Origin: Deltaproteobacteria bacterium
Lineage (GTDB): Bacteria; Desulfobacterota; Syntrophia; Syntrophales; JAFGHS01
Length of the DNA stretch: 38,461 nucleotides
NCBI GenBank assembly: GCA_016928025.1
Contig: JAFGLN010000111.1
Coordinates: 1 to 38,461, forward strand
Direction: 5' to 3'
Position 1 is the first letter of the stretch. The number at the start of each line of letters is the position of its first letter. The position numbers were made by a program, and so were the translations under genes. The notes under the pieces were generated by a model. That model was not told where the DNA came from and searched no databases. It saw nothing but the letters and a program-made list of their open reading frames with translations. This document shows, piece after piece, positions 33,914 through 38,461 of the stretch.

Positions 33914-36126
33914 ATCCCTATCAGCGTCCCACCCTGGTAGATGATGAATGACACTGTCCAGGCCAGAACGCTCTGGTAGGCAATGGTGACGCCGGCCCAT
34001 TTCCAGGTGCCGAATTCGTGTCTCATGGCAACCAGGACGATGAAACACGGCACGTATAAAAGAACAAAAGCCATAAACGCGTAGGCCGACAAAGGTGTGA
34101 AATTCTTTTTAATGGCTGTTTTCAGGCTCTCAGTTCCCTCTTCTTCTTCCATGCTGATCGTGGCAATGCCGAAAGTCGAAAAAACATTCCCCACGGCTTT
34201 ACCAACAGCACCGACAAAAGAAACGCCGATTTGTTTCAATTCTTCACTGACCGACGGCGCATTCTTTTCTTTATCGTCGCCGTCTTTCGGCGTATAGACT
34301 TCACCCATGGTGGAAACAACAATCTCTTTGGCAATAACACCCGTAATGAGCGACGAGGCCGCCTCCCAGGTACCGAAGCCCAGGGGCGCGAAAACCGGCG
34401 CGGCGGCCTGGCCGATATGCCCCAGGTATGAATCCCTCTTGGATTCAACGCCCCAGGGCAGATTGAGTCCGAACCAGATACATATCGTGATGGCCAGTAT
34501 AAAGGTGCCTGCTTTAATCAGGTAATGCTTGCCCTTTTCCCAGGTGTGGATCAAAAGACTCGTCATCGTCGGCATCCGGTAAGGCGGCAGTTCCATGATA
34601 AACACCGGCGCCTCACCCCGAAACAGGGTCTTTTTGAAAATCCATCCCACCATCACGGCCAGAATGATACCCAAAATGTAAAGGGACCATAAAACCGTTC
34701 CGGCGTATGCGGAAAAAAACACGCCCACGAAGAGCAAATAGACCGGCAGGCGGGCACCGCAGGACATCAGCGGAATGAGAAGGGCCGTCAGCGCCTTGTC
34801 CCGCGGATTTTCGAGCGTGCGGGTCGCATAAACGGCTGGCACGTTACAGCCGAATCCCAACAGGAGGGGAATAAATGATTTGCCGTGCAGGCCGATGGCG
34901 TGCATCATGCGATCCATGACGAAAGCCGCCCGCGCCATGTAGCCGCTGCCTTCGAGAAAGGTAATAAAAAACATCATGGCAAAGATAGGCGGCAAAAAGA
35001 TCAGCACGGCCCCCACACCTGCGATGACGCCTTCCGTGACTAGCGAAATCGCCCAGTCCGGTGCGCCGGCAAGCGTCATGACGGCAGCCGACCAATGGGT
35101 CAAAGGACCGGAAATCACGGCGTCGAACCATTCCGTAAAAGGTCCGGCGATATCAAAGGTCAATTTAAAGATGAGCCACATGAAAAACAAAAAAATAGGA
35201 ATGCCCAGATATCGGTTGAGGACGATTGCATCGATCCTTTCGGTCAACTCCCTTTTTCTTGTTTCCGGTTTTTTGAGCGCCTCGCGGGTCAGCCCCGCCG
35301 CCAGGGCGTATCGGGTATCCGCCAAGAGTGTTTCCAAATCTTCACCGTGCGCTTTGCTCAAATGATGTGTCGCCTGTTTGAGAAAGTTGTCATCAGCGGA
35401 AATGCCCATCTCGTCTAAAACAATTTCATCCGTCTCGATTATTTTAAGGGCCTGCCATCGGGATGGTCCATGGTTGACAAGCTCCGCGCCGTGCTGCTTC
35501 ATATCCTCAACAATCGACCGAACCGCTTTTTCAATATCCTCTCCGTATGATACAGCCATCATCTCCCGCCGATTTGACGATTCGGCGAACTCAACGGCCG
35601 TTTCAATCAATCGGTCAACCCCTTCACGCCGGGTTGCCACCGTGGGAACAACGGCACAGCCGAGCATGGAGGCCATTTTGGCCGTATCGATTCGGAAACC
35701 TTTTTGCCCTGCCTCGTCATACATGTTAAGCGCCACGATCAGAGGAATTTCCAATTCCAGCAGTTGCAGCGTAAAATACAGATTGCGTTCCAGATTGGTG
35801 GCGTCGACCACATTGATGATGACATCAGGTCTCTCATGGACCAGGTAATCCCGTGCGATCACTTCCTCCTGCGAATAAGGGCTCAAACTGTATGTACCGG
35901 GAAGATCGACAAGGATTATCCGCCGTCCTTCATATTCGAATTCGGCGGATTTTTTCTCGACAGTCACGCCGGGCCAGTTACCGACCTGAAGCCGCGCACC
36001 CGCCATGGCATTGATCAAGGTCGATTTCCCCGCATTGGGATTGCCCGCTACAGCAATAACAAAGGACGCGCGATGATTTGATGCGGCCCCTTGTCCTGAT
36101 TTATTCTTTTCCTCTTCTATGATCAT
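33907..36126 (-). CDS. feoB: Ferrous iron transporter FeoB
   Basis: This 739-residue inner-membrane Fe2+ transporter has an N-terminal G domain with G1 'GNPNAGKST', G2 'NWPGVTVEK', G3 'DLPGTYSL' and G4 'NMYDEA'. A guanine-dissociation-inhibitor-like helical region follows, then the Gate and FeoB core membrane domains with the conserved 'GCNVPAVYATRTLENPRDK', 'MSCGARLPVYLLFVGVFF' and 'GVIAKEIVVSTMGEVY'. The length is normal. The start overlaps the feoA stop by four bases. It imports iron for this Fe-S-rich metabolism and should be repressed by Fur through the box at 36685-36703. Confidence 0.97.
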   Translation of the reverse strand: MIIEEEKNKSGQGAASNHRASFVIAVAGNPNAGKSTLINAMAGARLQVGNWPGVTVEKKSAEFEYEGRRIILVDLPGTYSLSPYSQEEVIARDYLVHERPDVIINVVDATNLERNLYFTLQLLELEIPLIVALNMYDEAGQKGFRIDTAKMASMLGCAVVPTVATRREGVDRLIETAVEFAESSNRREMMAVSYGEDIEKAVRSIVEDMKQHGAELVNHGPSRWQALKIIETDEIVLDEMGISADDNFLKQATHHLSKAHGEDLETLLADTRYALAAGLTREALKKPETRKRELTERIDAIVLNRYLGIPIFLFFMWLIFKLTFDIAGPFTEWFDAVISGPLTHWSAAVMTLAGAPDWAISLVTEGVIAGVGAVLIFLPPIFAMMFFITFLEGSGYMARAAFVMDRMMHAIGLHGKSFIPLLLGFGCNVPAVYATRTLENPRDKALTALLIPLMSCGARLPVYLLFVGVFFSAYAGTVLWSLYILGIILAVMVGWIFKKTLFRGEAPVFIMELPPYRMPTMTSLLIHTWEKGKHYLIKAGTFILAITICIWFGLNLPWGVESKRDSYLGHIGQAAAPVFAPLGFGTWEAASSLITGVIAKEIVVSTMGEVYTPKDGDDKEKNAPSVSEELKQIGVSFVGAVGKAVGNVFSTFGIATISMEEEEGTESLKTAIKKNFTPLSAYAFMAFVLLYVPCFIVLVAMRHEFGTWKWAGVTIAYQSVLAWTVSFIIYQGGTLIGIG

Positions 36127-36350
36127 CTCACCGCCTCCACTTCAATTTTATCCGCCTCGGCCTTGCGCAGAGACAGTTGATAACTTTTAATTTGGACCTC
36201 AAGGGGATCGCCCAAGGGAGCGACTTTCTCAACGCGAACAACCGTTCCGGCTACAACACCCATATCCATCAAGCGGCGCTTGAGCGCTCCTGTGATTTGA
36301 ATTTTCACGATTTTTCCGGATTGACCGGGTTTTACATCCGCCAGTGTCAT
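36123..36350 (-). CDS. feoA: FeoA, SH3-like partner of FeoB
   Basis: This 75-residue protein begins 'MTLADVKPGQSGKIVKIQ' and contains 'LKRRLMDMGVVAGTVVRVEKVAPLGDPLEVQIKSYQLSLRK', the complete FeoA SH3-like fold. FeoA is a small cytosolic protein needed for FeoB activity. Both ends overlap neighbours by four bases (ATGA), the second FeoA-like gene upstream and feoB downstream, so translation of the three is coupled. Confidence 0.95.
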   Translation of the reverse strand: MTLADVKPGQSGKIVKIQITGALKRRLMDMGVVAGTVVRVEKVAPLGDPLEVQIKSYQLSLRKAEADKIEVEAVR

Positions 36351-36658
36351 GCTTCAATCCTCCTGACATAAATTTTCATCGCTATACCCCGTCCTAGGGC
36401 AATACGACATTCATCGATTAACAAAACAAGGGGACCCGCCCCACTGTTACTGATCATTCGGACATACTTTCCCGGCCTCAGCCCTATATTCAGCAAATGA
36501 TCATCACTGTGTTTTCGTTTACGACAGCAATCGAGCTGATCCACGCCATTTCTGAATTTCCAGGCACCGTGTCGATACTGATGCCCATATCCATACCGGT
36601 GAGGTGATTCAACAATCTCCGCAACTTCATCCTCTTTTAAAAACGCCAGGGGTAACAT
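36347..36658 (-). CDS. Second FeoA-domain protein with His/Tyr-rich N-terminal extension
   Basis: This 103-residue protein has a FeoA-like C-terminal half ('LLNIGLRPGKYVRMISNSGAGPLVLLIDECRIALGRGIAMKIYV'). An N-terminal 'LKEDEVAEIVESP' follows the FeoA pattern but is interrupted by an insert of about 30 residues rich in His, Tyr and Arg, ending in a Cys pair: 'HRYGYGHQYRHGAWKF' and 'DCCRKRKHSDDH'. The insert could bind metal. GAAGGA lies upstream of the ATG. It is the first gene of the feo operon, and the Fur box lies 27 bases before it. Confidence 0.87.
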   Translation of the reverse strand: MLPLAFLKEDEVAEIVESPHRYGYGHQYRHGAWKFRNGVDQLDCCRKRKHSDDHLLNIGLRPGKYVRMISNSGAGPLVLLIDECRIALGRGIAMKIYVRRIEA

Positions 36659-36684
36659 AAAACATCCTTCATAGAATATAATTA

Positions 36685-36703
36685 ATAATGATAATCATTA
36701 TCA
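36685..36703 (-). promoter_or_regulatory. Fur box of the feo operon
   Basis: AATAATGATAATCATTATC matches 18 of 19 bases of the classic Fur consensus GATAATGATAATCATTATC, with an 8-1-8 perfect palindrome at 36686-36702. It lies just upstream of the first feo gene, where bound Fur-Fe2+ would block transcription. Confidence 0.92.
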
Positions 36704-36768
36704 ATATGATCGTAAAAAAAATCCGCGGCCATTTGGCGCAGATTTCAAAATACGTTTCATAAAAAGCC

Positions 36769-36832
36769 GCCTCATAAGAGGACTGAATTCAATGTCCTCG
36801 CATATTTGCTTCACGATCGTGCTTCATGAGGC
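36769..36832 (-). terminator. Structured terminator of fur, three-way-junction type
   Basis: GCCTCAT (36769-36775) pairs with ATGAGGC (36826-36832). Inside lie two further hairpins: GAGGAC/GTCCTC (36778-36783 and 36794-36799) and the self-complementary CACGATCGTG (36812-36821). Read leftward, the closing arm is followed by GGCTTTTT. It begins 28 bases after the fur stop. A plain terminator would not need the two inner hairpins, so a small structured RNA is possible. Confidence 0.7.
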
Positions 36833-36860
36833 TATATTGGGCTTTGCTCATTTAAGGCCG

Positions 36861-37292
36861 CTATTTCTTTCGGCAATCTTCACACAGACCGTAAAGATAC
36901 ATTTCATGATCCGTCAGTTCAAAGCCAAAGCTCTCAGCCACCCGTTTCTGCATCTCTTCTATCACCGAATCCATCACTTCGACGGTTTTGCCGCAACGGC
37001 GGCAAATCAGGTGATCGTGATGCGGATGGTTATAGCTTTGCTCATAGCGCAGAGCACCGTCCCCGAAATCCACCTCTCTGGCCAGACCGGCATCGACCAT
37101 CAGTTTAAGAACACGGTAAACCGTAGCTTGGCCGATGGAAGGGTCACGTTTTTTGACCCTATCATAGAGCTCTTCGGCTGTAATATGCTCCTCAAAATCT
37201 AAAAATACGTCTAAAATAAGCCGGCGTTGCGGCGTACACCGGAGACTTCCCCTCGCAAGAAATTGGTCGAATATTTCTTTTTCCTTTTTCAT
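36861..37292 (-). CDS. fur: Ferric uptake regulator Fur
   Basis: This 143-residue repressor has a winged helix ('RCTPQRRLILDVFLDFEEHITAEELYDRVKKR', 'IGQATVYRVLKLMVDAGLARE') and the Fur-family metal-binding dimerisation domain with 'HPHHDHLICRRCGKTVE' and a C-terminal 'CEDC'. Both CxxC pairs of the structural zinc site are present. A PerR role is possible in this family, but the neighbouring feo operon and the Fur boxes point to iron. A promoter and a Fur box stand directly upstream, so it should repress itself. No strong ribosome site is visible before the ATG. Confidence 0.95.
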   Translation of the reverse strand: MKKEKEIFDQFLARGSLRCTPQRRLILDVFLDFEEHITAEELYDRVKKRDPSIGQATVYRVLKLMVDAGLAREVDFGDGALRYEQSYNHPHHDHLICRRCGKTVEVMDSVIEEMQKRVAESFGFELTDHEMYLYGLCEDCRKK

Positions 37293-37307
37293 AACGTCAA
37301 ATTATTT

Positions 37308-37326
37308 AGTAATGAGAATCATTATC
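37308..37326 (-). promoter_or_regulatory. Fur box at the fur promoter
   Basis: AGTAATGAGAATCATTATC matches 16 of 19 bases of the Fur consensus. It lies between the -10 element of the fur promoter and the fur start codon, covering the expected transcription start, as in autoregulated fur genes. Confidence 0.85.
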
Positions 37327-37332
37327 GAAGTT

Positions 37333-37362
37333 CATATACCCTCAAGACGTTTCATCTGTCAA
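37333..37362 (-). promoter_or_regulatory. Sigma-70 promoter of fur
   Basis: On the minus strand a perfect TTGACA (37357-37362) is followed after 18 bases by TATATG (37333-37338). Transcription would begin in or next to the Fur box at 37308-37326. Confidence 0.7.
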
Positions 37363-37407
37363 GTTTTTTCTATTTAAATTTGTAATTCCCAAGGGGGGAG
37401 GATAATC

Positions 37408-37482
37408 ATGGCCATAAACGAATATGAGAATTTTCAGGACAATTTATCCATAAGGGATGAATTCCCGTTCTTCCATCCTCCC
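37408..37482 (+). pseudogene. Possible truncated gene start with very strong ribosome site
   Basis: AAGGGGGGAGG stands six bases before an ATG at 37408. The frame reads 'MAINEYENFQDNLSIRDEFP' and then runs antisense into the TPR-like gene, ending at 37662. The antisense part is not protein-like, so only the first 25 codons look genuine. This may be the 5' end of a gene cut by a rearrangement, or a short leader peptide. I do not recognise it. Confidence 0.25.
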
Positions 37483-38461
37483 CTATACTTTGCGCAATTT
37501 CTTCTCAATACATTTGAGATAATCCGAAAACAGGTGGGGGTTGATTTCTCGCATGCGCCATCGAATCTCAGCAAAATCTATATATTTGACCATTTTCAGG
37601 AATGGCTCATTGTCACACAGGATAATGGATCTGATAAATATTTTGGCACAATTTTCGGGTGAGACAGAGTCGTTGTTGTTGCCGACAAGGTTGGTGTAAT
37701 CTTGAACAAGACCTCTGATCACATCTAACTGTTGAATGATCTTTGCACCAAAGATTCCCTGCACATAAGCGTAACTCGGCAGCCAATGAGCCGCTACTTC
37801 TGGTTCAAATTGTTCATCATCCTCAATACATCGCTTCAATGCCAGCAAATCCCCATCTTTGAAATGACACCAATCAACCGATAAGGGATCTAACAGGAAA
37901 GCTTCCAAATAATACTTTCGGGCATAAGGCGGGTCACCGCGCAAGACATAGACGTCACCGAGATAGCCTAAGACACGAGCGCTGATAGATTCGGAACAAG
38001 ACATCAAACATGCCTGAAGAATTTTGACGGCATGATCATAATGACCAGTCTGAATGTAGACATAGCCCGTCAACGTCTCGTCGTCCAGGAATGCGACATC
38101 TTTCAATCCATTATTTTCAATTTTTTCTTTGATTTTTCCAAAAAATGACCGCTTGAGGCCATCCAGGAAGCGTTTATCCCTGATATTGAGAGAGACGGCC
38201 TGCGCTTCGCAATCCGGCCACAAACGACAAAGGTTCGCACATGCAGTCGAAGCCTCATGGTTACTCTGATCCATTCCGGCCTTGAGAAAATCAATCAACT
38301 GCAACATGCCGTAAACGGCCTCACCTTTTCTGTATAACTTGCGGTATTCTCTGAATCCTATTTCCGCTTCTTTTAGATGCCTATTCCGCTGATTCCGGCA
38401 TGCGATTCCGAAGGAATCCGCCATGGTGTTCCGAAGGATGTCACCACCCTGTTCCGGATCA
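37483..38461 (-). CDS. TPR-like hypothetical protein, N-terminus cut by window edge
   Basis: The frame is open from the right edge to the stop at 37483, about 325 residues. An ATG at 38424 exists but has no Shine-Dalgarno, so the true start probably lies outside. The sequence shows helical repeats of TPR type, for example 'AFLDDETLTGYVYIQTGHYDHAVKILQ' and 'LGYLGDVYVLRGDPPYARKYYLEAFLLDP'. The first half has several Cys residues ('STACANLCRLWPDCEAQ'). No signal peptide or membrane helix is visible. Such proteins are usually scaffolds for protein interaction. Family and partners are unknown. Confidence 0.75.
   Translation of the reverse strand, partial: DPEQGGDILRNTMADSFGIACRNQRNRHLKEAEIGFREYRKLYRKGEAVYGMLQLIDFLKAGMDQSNHEASTACANLCRLWPDCEAQAVSLNIRDKRFLDGLKRSFFGKIKEKIENNGLKDVAFLDDETLTGYVYIQTGHYDHAVKILQACLMSCSESISARVLGYLGDVYVLRGDPPYARKYYLEAFLLDPLSVDWCHFKDGDLLALKRCIEDDEQFEPEVAAHWLPSYAYVQGIFGAKIIQQLDVIRGLVQDYTNLVGNNNDSVSPENCAKIFIRSIILCDNEPFLKMVKYIDFAEIRWRMREINPHLFSDYLKCIEKKLRKV

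Noticed and set aside
33830-34048. Minus-strand frame encoding KVQGSRF-like repeats
   Set aside because: It is the heptamer array and an alternative frame of feoB, not a gene.

Overview
The window looks like chromosome of an anaerobic deltaproteobacterium (Desulfobacterota, perhaps Syntrophales-like). This is inferred from gene content and not proven. The pointers are an orange-protein (ORP) type cluster with ferredoxin-bearing MinD ATPases and a sigma-54 activator, a selenocysteine peroxiredoxin, a Feo iron-uptake operon under Fur, and heptameric AGGTTCA repeats after several genes. No rRNA, tRNA, CRISPR array, phage or intact insertion sequence was seen.

Layout. (1) 1-5615 is housekeeping: the 3' end of fusA, mogA, a leftward four-gene set (metallophosphoesterase, HIT hydrolase, LapA-domain membrane protein, Mut7-C RNase-like protein), a small unknown gene, ligA and an acylphosphatase. 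(2) 5671-9096 opens with a very good sigma-70 promoter. It drives an opine-dehydrogenase-family enzyme and an asparagine-synthetase-like ligase whose glutaminase nucleophile Cys2 is Ser; a MarC-family membrane protein follows. (3) 9158-16839 is a leftward operon: P-type cation ATPase, a fusion of beta-phosphoglucomutase-like and trehalose-6-phosphate phosphatase domains, a GH65 disaccharide phosphorylase, and PfkB. Together the enzymes could make trehalose and also route it into glycolysis through beta-glucose-1-phosphate. (4) 17175-30990 is a rightward metallocofactor and redox region: a beta-barrel protein, a PAS/sigma-54 activator, two ORP/NifX-like proteins, a DUF5320 protein, two MinD/ferredoxin ATPases, an Mrp-ORP fusion, two small zinc-ribbon proteins, an IscU/NifU scaffold, a peroxiredoxin whose active-site codon is TGA followed by a SECIS-like hairpin, pyruvoyl-dependent arginine decarboxylase, an MBL-fold protein, a CoA-disulfide-reductase-like flavoprotein with rhodanese domain, a DUF1847 protein and a TrmO-like fragment. 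(5) 31002-33614 is leftward: a methyltransferase, an ECF sigma factor and a membrane protein, then an outer-membrane-type protein with its terminator. (6) 33669-37362 is iron uptake: fur with its own promoter and Fur box, a structured terminator, then a Fur box and feoA2-feoA-feoB plus a 54-residue Cys-rich membrane protein. (7) A TPR-like protein runs off the right edge.

The strongest points for follow-up are the selenocysteine peroxiredoxin that also lacks a resolving Cys, the opine-dehydrogenase/ligase pair, the internal ribosome-binding site in the Mrp-ORP fusion, the dyad and candidate sigma-54 promoter before the ORP genes, and the heptamer arrays that always follow stop codons in the same sense as the upstream gene. 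The ORP-type genes match a known system; their association with the selenoprotein, NifU and CoA/thiol enzymes is the less familiar part. All functional statements come from reading motifs by eye, without database searches.
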